A stretch of DNA of 7,533 bases from Acidobacteriaceae bacterium (GTDB lineage: Bacteria > Acidobacteriota > Terriglobia > Terriglobales > Acidobacteriaceae). Position 1 is the first letter of the stretch; the number at the start of each line of letters is the position of its first letter. Shown piece after piece: positions 1 to 6,511 of this stretch. A model generated the notes under the pieces. The model made no database searches. It was not told the DNA's origin and saw only the letters and a program-made list of their open reading frames with translations. Location: positions 744 through 8,276 of the forward strand of contig PMXH01000253.1 in the NCBI GenBank assembly GCA_003165855.1. Direction: 5' to 3'. Position numbers and translations under genes: made by a program.

Positions 1-1
1 C

Positions 2-1561
2 AAACCACGCTTTCTCGAAACCGTGGTAGGCAAAGGCTATCGCTTCGTGGGACCGATTCGCCTCGTCAGCCCTCTCCACCCGCGCTCCGATGTGCCGGAA
101 GCCTCCGGCGGCAAAACGCCCGCGCAGGACAATGTCGGCTGGCGCGCGGATCGTTCCTCGCTCGCCGTGCTCCCGCTTCATTGGCTCGGTCATCACCAGG
201 ATGACAAGGGTATCTGCTTGGGTTTTGTTGACGCCCTGGTCGCCCGCCTGGCAAACCTGGATGGGGTGGATGTTCTCCCGGCATCTTCGATTATGAACAT
301 CCCTTCAACTGCGAAGCTGCCGGATATCGCTCCGAGGCTTGGCGTTCGCTTCGTAGTGCATGGTGCGATTCAAACTTCGAAGACCGAATCGCGTTTGTCC
401 GTGGAACTTTTCGATTCCCATTCCCAAAACAGCCGTTTCCTGAGGAAATTCATTCTCGACCTCAATCGCCCGTTCGAGCACGTCGATGATGTTGCCGCCC
501 ACATTGCCCGAGCGCTGAACCGTCCTTTTCACGCCCCGGAGCGGCAGAGCCGCACTCGCGAAAGTCGCGATCCTTTGGCTTATGCCGAGTTCATTCAGGG
601 CTACCGCCGCGCTTCGACAGGCGACCTCAAGCTTTTGGAGGAAGCTACGCAGCCGCTGATGAATGCCGTCGCTCGGGATCCCGGTTTTGCGCTGGCGCAT
701 GCGGTCCTCTCTTTTGTCTGCGCGAAACGCCACTTCGAATTTGATCCCAGCCGGGAGTGGCTGGAAAAGGCAGAGTTTCACTGCCAGCGTGCATTGGAAC
801 TAGACGCGGATCTTCCCGAAGCACATGTCGCCAAGGCGTTTCTCCTCTGGGGACCGTCGAAAAATTTTCAGCACATCGAGGCCATTGCAGAATTGAAGCG
901 CGCACTCGCCCTGCAGAAGAATCTGCCTCACGCTTACAGCCGCTTGGGAACGATTCTGGCGCATATCGGCCTGCTCGATCATTCTCGCGCCATGTATGAA
1001 AGGGGTGCGTCTTTCGATCCGGGAAAAACCATCAGTCACAGTGTTGCTCAGGCCTATCTGTGGAACGGAGAGTACGATCTCGCCCGGGAAGAATTGCACA
1101 AATGGCGCGCCGAGAGTCCCGAAAATAAGTACGCCATCCATTTTGCCCTTGAACTCGCGATATTGACCGGCGAATGGACGGAGGCCAGGGCCTTACTCGA
1201 CGAAGCGGGCAGCCTTGTGCAGGAAGAGCCCATGATCACTGCTCTGCAGGGCGTGATGCATGCCTCGCTGGGAAAAGCGGAGCAGGCATTGCAGTGCATG
1301 AACCAGGCGTGCACGAACTCCAAATCGTTCGGTCACGCGCACCACACCTATTATCAAATTGCCTGCATTCTCTCTCTACTGAATCGGCCTGAAGCCGCGT
1401 TTGGGTGGCTGGAACGCAGCATCGATACCGGTTTCGCATGCTGGCCGTTCTTTATGAAGGATCCCTGCCTGATGAACCTGCGCGGCCACGCCCGCTTCGA
1501 TCTCCTGGTAAGTTCCTTACAAGCCAAATATCCAGACTATCTGGGTTTGCTGTACCACTGA
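2..1561 (+). CDS. Winged-helix DNA-binding regulator with TolB-N-like and TPR domains (5' end missing)
   Basis: This is the 3' part of a probable cytoplasmic transcriptional regulator. The reading frame is open to the left edge, and the first visible codons read KPRFLETVVGKGYRF. That is the last strand and wing of an OmpR/PhoB/CadC-type winged helix, so the gene begins upstream and the GTG at 23 is not the start. Counting from the first visible codon, about 519 residues are present. Residues 1-19 are the winged-helix end. Residues 53 to about 175 (SLAVLPL, then IAPRLGVRFVVHGAIQ) match the TolB-N-like domain that often follows this type of DNA-binding domain. From about 190 to the end there are TPR-like helical pairs, for example around 255-275 and 295-340, followed by a WLERSIDTGF tail typical of the group. 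No transmembrane helix lies between the winged helix and the TPRs, unlike classical CadC. Target genes and signal cannot be read from the sequence; TPRs suggest a protein or peptide partner. It ends 74 bp before pgsA. Confidence 0.88.
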   Translation, partial: KPRFLETVVGKGYRFVGPIRLVSPLHPRSDVPEASGGKTPAQDNVGWRADRSSLAVLPLHWLGHHQDDKGICLGFVDALVARLANLDGVDVLPASSIMNIPSTAKLPDIAPRLGVRFVVHGAIQTSKTESRLSVELFDSHSQNSRFLRKFILDLNRPFEHVDDVAAHIARALNRPFHAPERQSRTRESRDPLAYAEFIQGYRRASTGDLKLLEEATQPLMNAVARDPGFALAHAVLSFVCAKRHFEFDPSREWLEKAEFHCQRALELDADLPEAHVAKAFLLWGPSKNFQHIEAIAELKRALALQKNLPHAYSRLGTILAHIGLLDHSRAMYERGASFDPGKTISHSVAQAYLWNGEYDLAREELHKWRAESPENKYAIHFALELAILTGEWTEARALLDEAGSLVQEEPMITALQGVMHASLGKAEQALQCMNQACTNSKSFGHAHHTYYQIACILSLLNRPEAAFGWLERSIDTGFACWPFFMKDPCLMNLRGHARFDLLVSSLQAKYPDYLGLLYH

Positions 1562-1602
1562 TGATTGCGTTCCCTCTCCCCGTGGAGGATAATCAAGCTG
1601 TC

Positions 1603-1619
1603 TTCCGGCCCTTCCGGAA
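1603..1619 (+). other. Small inverted repeat between the regulator gene and pgsA
   Basis: TTCCGG (1603-1608) pairs with CCGGAA (1614-1619) across a 5-nt loop, giving a 6-bp GC-rich hairpin. It lies in the 74-bp gap after the regulator stop. There is no T-run after it, so it is a poor intrinsic terminator. It also lies within about 17-33 nt of the pgsA GTG, so it could influence pgsA translation. The repeat is short enough to be chance. Confidence 0.25.
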
Positions 1620-1635
1620 ACCTTGCTGAGCCGCG

Positions 1636-2316
1636 GTGAACCTGCCCAACTCCATCACGCTGATCCGCATCTGCAGCATTCCTCTGCTGATCTGGATCCT
1701 GTCGTCCAGTCATTTCAGCAGCCAACACGGCGCCAAAGAGTTGCTCGCTTCCGCAATATTCATCGCCGCCTCCATGACCGACGGCATTGACGGCTACCTC
1801 GCCCGCAAGCGCGGCCAGATCACCACCATGGGGATTCTGCTCGATCCCATGGCCGACAAACTTCTCATCGCCGCCGCTTTCGTGGTGCTGGTGCAGTTCA
1901 ATCCCAGCCAGGTTCCGGCCTGGATCGCCATCATCATCATTGGCCGTGAATTCCTGGTAAGCGGCCTGCGCTCCATCGCCGCTTCCGAGGGTTTCACCAT
2001 CGAAGCCAGCGAATTGGGCAAGTTCAAGATGGTGGTGCAGATTGTTTCCGTGGTCGCGGTGATTCTCGATCACCGCTGGAAGGAATGGCCGGTCTACGGA
2101 AACTTCGTCTTCCCGGTCCACTGGATCGCCTCCGCCGCCATCTGGTTCGTGGTGTGCGTTTCGCTGGTCTCCGCCATCGATTACTTCGCCGCCTTCTGGT
2201 CGAAGATTGACCGGCGGGTCTCCAAGCGCCGCCGCCGCGCTTTCATCCTTAGCCGTCGCCGCAAGGCGCAGCCCGCCCCGCGAGCGGCCGATGCCGATGT
2301 CGCCCCTACAGCATAA
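1636..2316 (+). CDS. pgsA: CDP-diacylglycerol--glycerol-3-phosphate 3-phosphatidyltransferase
   Basis: PgsA is an inner-membrane enzyme that transfers the phosphatidyl group from CDP-diacylglycerol to sn-glycerol 3-phosphate. The product is phosphatidylglycerol phosphate, the precursor of phosphatidylglycerol and cardiolipin. The full CDP-alcohol phosphatidyltransferase signature D-x2-DG-x2-AR-x8-G-x3-D-x3-D is present, with D49, D52, G53, A56, R57, G66, D70 and D74. The N-terminus MNLPNSITLIR is typical of PgsA, and there are several hydrophobic segments (about 8-24, 36-48, 76-102, 132-145, 158-186). The GTG start is fixed by an in-frame TGA three codons upstream (1627-1629); the Shine-Dalgarno is weak (GAG at 1628-1630). 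At 226 residues it is longer than E. coli PgsA (about 182). The excess is a very basic tail (RR at 193-194, KRRRR at 197-201, RRRK at 207-210) followed by an Ala/Pro-rich end. Its last 26 bp overlap the AMMECR1 gene, suggesting one operon. Phosphatidylserine or cardiolipin synthase activity is less likely given the PgsA-like N-terminus. Confidence 0.94.
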   Translation: MNLPNSITLIRICSIPLLIWILSSSHFSSQHGAKELLASAIFIAASMTDGIDGYLARKRGQITTMGILLDPMADKLLIAAAFVVLVQFNPSQVPAWIAIIIIGREFLVSGLRSIAASEGFTIEASELGKFKMVVQIVSVVAVILDHRWKEWPVYGNFVFPVHWIASAAIWFVVCVSLVSAIDYFAAFWSKIDRRVSKRRRRAFILSRRRKAQPAPRAADADVAPTA

Positions 2317-2896
2317 TTCGTCGCCCGTCCTGGCTTCCTCGGAAGTCTCCCCCCCGGAGTTCTCTCCAGAAGAGCGCACGCTGCTGCTTCGCCTGGCACA
2401 TAATTCCATTTCCTCGGCGCTGCAACGCCGCGAGATTTCTCTCGATCCCCCTACGCCTCACTTCGCCGAACCGCGTGGCGCTTTCACTTCGCTCTACCTG
2501 GGCGGAGAGCTGCGTGGATGCGTCGGCTATGTACTTCCCACCTGCCCGGTCTACCGTGCTGTCGCGGAAACCGCGCGTGCTGCTGCTTTCGACGACAACC
2601 GCTTTCCGCCCGTCACCCCGGACGAAGCTCTTCGTCTAGAAATCGAGTTAAGCATTCTCTCGCCCCCGCGACCGATTCGTCCCGAAGAAGTCGAGGTCGG
2701 ACGCCACGGTCTCCTCATCACTCAGCACGGCCGCCGCGGCCTGCTTCTGCCCCAGGTCCCCATCGAACACAAATGGGATCGCACCACGTTCCTCGAGCAA
2801 ACCTGCCGCAAAGCCGGACTGCCCCTGGACGCATGGCAGAAAGGCGCAACCATCGAAGCCTTTGTCGCGGAAGTATTCAGCGATAAAACCGTCTGA
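2291..2896 (+). CDS. AMMECR1-family protein (AmmeMemoRadiSam system protein A type)
   Basis: This is a 201-residue protein of the AMMECR1 family, which is conserved across all domains of life and has no firmly established biochemical role. The hallmark LRGCVG motif is at residues 74-79, preceded by PRGAFTSLY (61-69). The typical FDDNRFPPVTPDE segment is at about 100-112, followed by LEIELSILSPP. LLLPQV (151-156) and the C-terminal HKWD/FLEQTCRKAGLP region complete the family pattern. The ATG at 2291 is preferred; a second ATG at 2297 is equally possible. The frame stays open back to a TTG at 2207, but that would overlap pgsA by 110 bp and the added residues are low-complexity Ala/Ser/Arg. With the 2291 start the overlap is 26 bp, consistent with translational coupling. 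In many prokaryotes this protein is encoded with a MEMO1-like protein and a radical SAM enzyme; neither is in this window. Confidence 0.9.
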   Translation: MPMSPLQHNSSPVLASSEVSPPEFSPEERTLLLRLAHNSISSALQRREISLDPPTPHFAEPRGAFTSLYLGGELRGCVGYVLPTCPVYRAVAETARAAAFDDNRFPPVTPDEALRLEIELSILSPPRPIRPEEVEVGRHGLLITQHGRRGLLLPQVPIEHKWDRTTFLEQTCRKAGLPLDAWQKGATIEAFVAEVFSDKTV

Positions 2897-3012
2897 TCCC
2901 CACAGTTCCGCCCCTGGTTACTCCCGTTACCTAGAACGACAGGCTGATCCCTGCAGTGTTTCCCCGTTCCTGCCGATGAAACCTATGAGCCGCATCTCGC
3001 CTCGGAGGCCGA
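2897..3012 (+). other. Short intergenic gap upstream of the protease gene
   Basis: This 116-bp gap separates the AMMECR1 gene from the protease gene. GTTAC occurs twice, nine bases apart (in GGTTACTCCCGTTACC). I see no convincing -35/-10 pair and no hairpin with a T-run, so whether the protease has its own promoter cannot be decided by eye. Confidence 0.4.
3004..3008 (+). promoter_or_regulatory. Ribosome binding site of the protease gene
   Basis: GGAGG lies 4 nt before the ATG at 3013. It favours that start over the in-frame ATG at 3037, which has no comparable site. The same GGAGG and 4-nt spacer precede the minus-strand gene at 6279. Confidence 0.7.
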
Positions 3013-5232
3013 ATGTCTTATCCCCTTGCAACGTTCATGCGCAGTCGCGCGATTCCATTCCTGGTCGTAACAACTCTCTTTGTCCTTGTCTTTGGGTTTC
3101 TTGCTCTGGACCCACCCGCCAGCGCTCAGCTTGCGCCCAACCCACCGACCCCCTTTTTCACCCAGCTCCCATTCGCGGAACCTCAAGACCGCATCACCAG
3201 TTTTATTGACGACGAGCAAACCGTGACCTTGCCTGGCAATCGCCATCCCCTGGCCCTTCCGCAGTACGACGCCAGAGCCGTCTCGCCTGACTATCCGATG
3301 GATCGGATGCTGCTCACCTTGTTGCCCGACGACGCTCAGCAAGCCGCTCTCGCCCAGTTGCTGGACGCGCAACACAATCCCGAGTCGCCTTATTACCATC
3401 AGTGGCTCACGCCGGAACAGTATGGCGACCGCTTCGGCGTCTCCGAAGACGACGCAGCGCAGGTCACCGCTTGGCTGCAAACGCACGGCATGACAGTGGA
3501 AGAAGTCACAGCTGGACGCGGATCCATCGTGTTCAGCGGAACCGCCGATCAAGTCGAGTCAGCCTTCCATACTCAGATTCACACGTACAGGATCGGCAAT
3601 GAAGTCCACCATGCCAATGCCAGCGATCCTGCAATCCCTGCCGCTTTCGCGCAGGTCGTAGGCGGCGTGGTCTCCCTGCACGACTTCCGCAGCGCGACCA
3701 TGCATACCGGAGCCCGCTTACCAGCACCCGACTACACCAGCGGCGGTTCCTATTACCTCGCCCCCGCAGACTTCGCCACCATTTACGACCTCGCGCCGCT
3801 TTATCAGCAATCGATCAATGGCAGCGGCCAGTCGGTCGCCATCGTTGCCCGCTCGAACATCAACATCGCCGACGTGCGCCAGTTCCGCACCTCGTTCGAC
3901 TTGCCCGCCAACGACCCCCAGATCATCGTGAACGGAACCGACCCCGGCATTTTCAGTTCTGGCGAAGAAACCGAAGCTGATCTCGACGTGGAATGGTCCG
4001 GCGCTGTGGGCCGAAGCGCCTCGATCAAGTTTGTGGTATCGAAATCCACCAATTCCAGCGACGGCAGTTATCTCTCCGCACAATACATCGTCGGCCACAA
4101 TCTGGCGCCGGTCATGAGCATGAGCTTCGGCCAGTGCGAGGCCGCGCTCGGCTCTTCGGGAAACAGTTTTATCAATAGCTTGTGGCAACAGGCGGCAGCG
4201 CAAGGCATGACGGTGTTCGTATCGTCGGGAGACAGCGGCGCCGCCGGTTGCGACTCCGCCTCCACTTCGCGAGCCACCCATGCACGCGGCGTCAACGGTC
4301 TGTGCTCCTCGCCCTACAGCGTCTGTGTCGGCGGCACGAAGTTCAACGACGCCTCCAATCCCTCTCTCTATTGGTCGCCCTCGAACGCCTCGGGCACGCA
4401 ATCCTCAGCGCTCAGCTATATCCCGGAAGTGGTCTGGAACGAAAGCAGCTCAGGCGGCCTGTGGGCGCGCGGCGGCGGCGTGAGCACTCTCTACGCCAAG
4501 CCCTCCTGGCAAACCGGCACGGGCGTTCCCGCGGACGGCAAACGCGATGTCCCAGACGTCTCCCTCAGCGCTGCCGGCCACGACGGCTACCTGATGTACC
4601 AGAGCGGCGGACTCTACGTGGTCGGCGGCACATCGGCTTCTTCCCCGTCGTTTGCCGGAGCGATGGCGCTCGTCATCCAGCACACCGGAGCTCGGCAAGG
4701 GAACGCCAACACCGCGTTCTATTCCCTGGCGAGCAAGCAGCGAGCGGGCGGAGCATCCGTCTTTCACGACATCACCAGCGGAAACAACAGCGTCCCCGGA
4801 CTCACTGGCTTCGGCGCCACCACCGGATACGATCAAGCCACCGGCCTCGGTTCCATCGACGCCTCGGTCCTGGTCAGCCACTGGAGCGATGCCACAGCCA
4901 CGCCCTCATTTCACGCCAGTGCTTCCTCGACTTCTCTCTCGGTCACCGCTGGATCGAACGGCAGCCTCAGCCTGAATGTCGCGGTCAGCGGAGCCTTCAA
5001 TGCTGCCGTCGCTTTTTCCGTGACCGGACTCCCCAGTGGAATCTCCGCCACTTTCACGCCGGCCACTCTGCCCGCGCCGGGATCCGGTGCCAGCACCCTC
5101 AAACTCACCGCAACCAGCCTTGCCAAGGCTGGCACCTATTCCGTCACCGTATCGGCAACCAGCGGCACGACGAAACAGCCGATAGGGCTCTCTATCACGT
5201 GCGTCAGCCCCCGCGCACCTATCCGTCCTTGA
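3013..5232 (+). CDS. Secreted sedolisin-family (pro-kumamolisin) serine-carboxyl protease with C-terminal Ig-like domain
   Basis: This encodes a 739-residue exported endopeptidase of family S53, enzymes that generally cut proteins at acidic pH. Residues 1-38 form a signal peptide: basic RSR at 10-12, a hydrophobic core at about 13-32 and an ASA/Q cleavage site after residue 38. Residues about 75-225 match the pro-kumamolisin activation domain (YHQWLTPEQYGDRFG at 128-142, FSGTADQVESAF at 174-185). The catalytic domain spans about 245-625. Its expected residues are all visible: E321 and D325 in EADLDVEW, the oxyanion-hole D407 in SSGDSG, and nucleophile S541 in GGTSASSP. A calcium site near the end is indicated by D586-I587 (FHDI) and D607 (GYDQATGLG). 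Residues about 632-731 form an Ig-like beta module (VTGLPSGISATFTP) of the sort repeated in acidobacterial exported proteins. The start is set by a GGAGG at 3004-3008. The catalytic set is complete, so the protein is probably active after removal of the propeptide. Substrate is unknown; peptide scavenging is an inference. Confidence 0.95.
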   Translation: MSYPLATFMRSRAIPFLVVTTLFVLVFGFLALDPPASAQLAPNPPTPFFTQLPFAEPQDRITSFIDDEQTVTLPGNRHPLALPQYDARAVSPDYPMDRMLLTLLPDDAQQAALAQLLDAQHNPESPYYHQWLTPEQYGDRFGVSEDDAAQVTAWLQTHGMTVEEVTAGRGSIVFSGTADQVESAFHTQIHTYRIGNEVHHANASDPAIPAAFAQVVGGVVSLHDFRSATMHTGARLPAPDYTSGGSYYLAPADFATIYDLAPLYQQSINGSGQSVAIVARSNINIADVRQFRTSFDLPANDPQIIVNGTDPGIFSSGEETEADLDVEWSGAVGRSASIKFVVSKSTNSSDGSYLSAQYIVGHNLAPVMSMSFGQCEAALGSSGNSFINSLWQQAAAQGMTVFVSSGDSGAAGCDSASTSRATHARGVNGLCSSPYSVCVGGTKFNDASNPSLYWSPSNASGTQSSALSYIPEVVWNESSSGGLWARGGGVSTLYAKPSWQTGTGVPADGKRDVPDVSLSAAGHDGYLMYQSGGLYVVGGTSASSPSFAGAMALVIQHTGARQGNANTAFYSLASKQRAGGASVFHDITSGNNSVPGLTGFGATTGYDQATGLGSIDASVLVSHWSDATATPSFHASASSTSLSVTAGSNGSLSLNVAVSGAFNAAVAFSVTGLPSGISATFTPATLPAPGSGASTLKLTATSLAKAGTYSVTVSATSGTTKQPIGLSITCVSPRAPIRP

Positions 5233-5258
5233 TGTAACCGTAGCCTCGCCAAACGCAA

Positions 5259-5286
5259 AACCGGGGACGGTTGCCCGTCCCCGGTT
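5259..5286 (-). terminator. Perfect 12-bp stem-loop between convergent genes, probable terminator of the minus-strand gene
   Basis: AACCGGGGACGG (5259-5270) pairs perfectly with CCGTCCCCGGTT (5275-5286) across a 4-nt TTGC loop. Read on the minus strand, the stem ends in GGTT and continues TTGCGTTT, giving a short interrupted U-rich tail typical of an intrinsic terminator. It lies 27 bp past the stop of the minus-strand exported-protein gene. On the plus strand the hairpin is followed by CGAGGGTACTT, with no U-tract, so termination of the protease transcript (stop at 5232) would be weaker. It may still serve both convergent units. Confidence 0.7.
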
Positions 5287-5313
5287 CGAGGGTACTTGTG
5301 CCGCTTACGAAAG

Positions 5314-6279
5314 TTATTGGTTCTGTTCGTCCAGCTCCACGCTGTCACCAGCGTGAACATCTTCCATGGCGAACACGATCATTCCCGTGGCCGTTGTGGG
5401 CGTGGTTCCGATAACGACGATCTCGCCGACCGCGCGCCGCGGCAGGTCGCGAACGTGAATCACTGGACCGTTGGACTTCTCCCACAAGCCGGGATCAACC
5501 GACGCCTGCTTGGCCTGCGTGTCTTCACTCAGGGCCGCCTTGAACGAAAGCGAATCCACCGGATCTCTCAGGTCCGCCTCATAGGTGCGCACGGCCCGGA
5601 AATAGTCGCCAACCTTCACTCCCTGGTTCGTTCCCACGTTGATGTAAAGCTTCTGGCCCGTACCCAGCTCGGCGTCAAAGTCTCTTCCCATCACGATGCG
5701 GCCGGAGACCTTGCTGCCTGTGGGCAGGAAGCGGTCAAAACGTACCGGCGGATGAAATGCCACCATGGTTTTCTCGGCGAAGGGAATCGCCGTGTCTCCC
5801 GGATTGATGGGATCACACGCGTATTCGATGTGGCCGACCGCGGTCTTGCTGCGCGTATCGATAATGCGTACGCGGCCGACTTCCTCGTAGGGATGTCCGG
5901 TTTCCTTGAGCAGCTTCTTCTGCCCCGGAAACATTTCGTACTCGTTGATGTCACGCAGAGCGCGGATAATCTCATACTCCGCGCCGACCGTGTAGCCCCG
6001 GCCCTGCAAGAAGACAATGTCATCCTTGACGAACTTGGTGTCGGTGGGAGTCTCCAGGCCCCCGGCCACGAAGTTGGCATCGGGCAGAACCTGCCGGTTG
6101 ATGAAACCAGCGCAGTAAACATCTGCGTAAGTGGGCATCTGCACCCGTTGCACCGGGAAGCTGGCTGTTGTGGAAATCGTTCCCTCCGGGGTCGGTGCGT
6201 CAGTGGGTTTCACGTCCGCCGCCGATTGGGCCCAGGTCGCCGTCGCGGCCAACAACACTAATAGTCCTATTTTCTTCAT
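5314..6279 (-). CDS. Exported protein of unknown function with an FlgT-C-like segment
   Basis: This encodes a 321-residue protein that I do not recognise as a named enzyme. The ATG at 6279 gives a clear signal peptide (MKKIGLLVLLAATATWAQS, likely cut after TWA at about residue 17) and has a GGAGG 4 nt upstream. The longer in-frame start at 6300 would put the signal core behind seven extra residues and lacks such a site. The mature protein seems beta-rich. A first module (about 85-170) has DDIVFLQGRGYTVGAEYEI, FPGQKKLLKETG and CDPINPGDTAIPF. A second, at about 180-231, contains LYINVGTNQGVKVGDYFRAVR, which resembles the glycine-rich turn pattern of FlgT-C-like and LysM-associated exported proteins. 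Two cysteines, C56 and C155, could form a disulfide. There is no lipobox or C-terminal anchor, so a periplasmic or secreted location is likely. It is transcribed alone, convergent with the protease and divergent from aroDE. A 321-residue open frame also exists on the opposite strand, but only this strand has a signal peptide and ribosome binding site. Confidence 0.82.
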   Translation of the reverse strand: MKKIGLLVLLAATATWAQSAADVKPTDAPTPEGTISTTASFPVQRVQMPTYADVYCAGFINRQVLPDANFVAGGLETPTDTKFVKDDIVFLQGRGYTVGAEYEIIRALRDINEYEMFPGQKKLLKETGHPYEEVGRVRIIDTRSKTAVGHIEYACDPINPGDTAIPFAEKTMVAFHPPVRFDRFLPTGSKVSGRIVMGRDFDAELGTGQKLYINVGTNQGVKVGDYFRAVRTYEADLRDPVDSLSFKAALSEDTQAKQASVDPGLWEKSNGPVIHVRDLPRRAVGEIVVIGTTPTTATGMIVFAMEDVHAGDSVELDEQNQ

Positions 6280-6283
6280 GTTA

Positions 6284-6288
6284 CCTCC
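6284..6288 (-). promoter_or_regulatory. Ribosome binding site of the exported-protein gene
   Basis: On the minus strand, GGAGG is followed by TAAC and then the ATG at 6279. This site, together with the signal peptide that begins directly at that ATG, decides the start. Confidence 0.75.
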
Positions 6289-6352
6289 GAGAATAGGCAC
6301 ACTTGGCGCCCTTCCCTAGTCAAATGCCATGGAAGCAAGGCTTCAGATGGAA

Positions 6353-6390
6353 GGTAACAAGGGGGTAAGAGGGGGTCAAGGTTACGAGGG
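6353..6390. repeat. G-rich tract with 10-nt periodicity in the divergent intergenic region
   Basis: Three successive ten-base units, GGTAACAAGG (6353-6362), GGGTAAGAGG (6363-6372) and GGGTCAAGGT (6373-6382), are followed by a further GGG at 6388-6390. The G-runs therefore recur about once per helical turn. The tract lies 74-111 bp upstream of the minus-strand start at 6279 and 122-159 bp upstream of the aroDE start. It may be a regulator-binding region or a G-quadruplex-prone stretch; the units are imperfect and could be chance. Confidence 0.4.
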
Positions 6391-6441
6391 TGTCAGTCCC
6401 GGCGTGAAAACAGTTTTTTCGTGTAAATTGTGAATACCATG

Positions 6442-6470
6442 TTGCATCTGGAATTCGACCCCTGTAAGAT
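6442..6470 (+). promoter_or_regulatory. Weak sigma-70-like promoter candidate for aroDE
   Basis: TTGCAT (6442-6447) and TAAGAT (6465-6470) are separated by 17 bp. They match the -35 and -10 consensus at 3 of 6 and 4 of 6 positions. Transcription would begin near 6477, leaving a leader of about 35 nt before the aroDE ATG at 6512. The match is modest. For the minus-strand gene, a TTGACT on that strand (6323-6318) could be a -35 element, but no -10 lies at the proper distance. Confidence 0.3.
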
Positions 6471-6511
6471 TCGCAGCCGAACCTTTGCCGAACCTATTGA
6501 TTTGATTCAAG

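Noticed and set aside
23..25. GTG as the start of the regulator gene.
   Set aside because: The codons before it continue the winged-helix consensus (KPRFLET), so the GTG is an internal valine codon and the gene starts outside the window.
1561..1629. A 22-codon open frame whose ATG overlaps the regulator stop (TGATG) and which ends just before the pgsA GTG.
   Set aside because: The overlap is suggestive of a coupled small gene or leader peptide, but there is no ribosome binding site at a useful distance and the peptide has no recognisable feature. Chance is the simpler explanation without conservation data.
2207..2290. An upstream TTG start that would lengthen the AMMECR1 protein by 28 residues.
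   Set aside because: It would overlap pgsA by 110 bp, adds only low-complexity Ala/Ser/Arg residues and has no better ribosome binding site than the ATG at 2291.
1537..2409. A 290-codon minus-strand open frame across pgsA.
   Set aside because: The translation is low-complexity, rich in Gly, Asp, His and Glu, as expected for the antisense of a GC-rich membrane-protein gene. pgsA on the plus strand carries the full family signature.
3718..4401. A 227-codon minus-strand frame within the protease gene.
   Set aside because: It is an antisense shadow with no domain and no start signal; the plus-strand frame is unambiguous.
4182..5237. A 351-codon plus-strand frame inside the protease gene.
   Set aside because: It is Arg/His-rich and is the shifted frame of the sedolisin catalytic domain, whose own frame contains all the catalytic motifs.
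5296..6261. A 321-codon open frame on the plus strand opposite the exported-protein gene.
   Set aside because: It has no ribosome binding site, no recognisable domain and a composition typical of an antisense shadow. The minus-strand frame has a signal peptide, a GGAGG site and a terminator-like hairpin after it.
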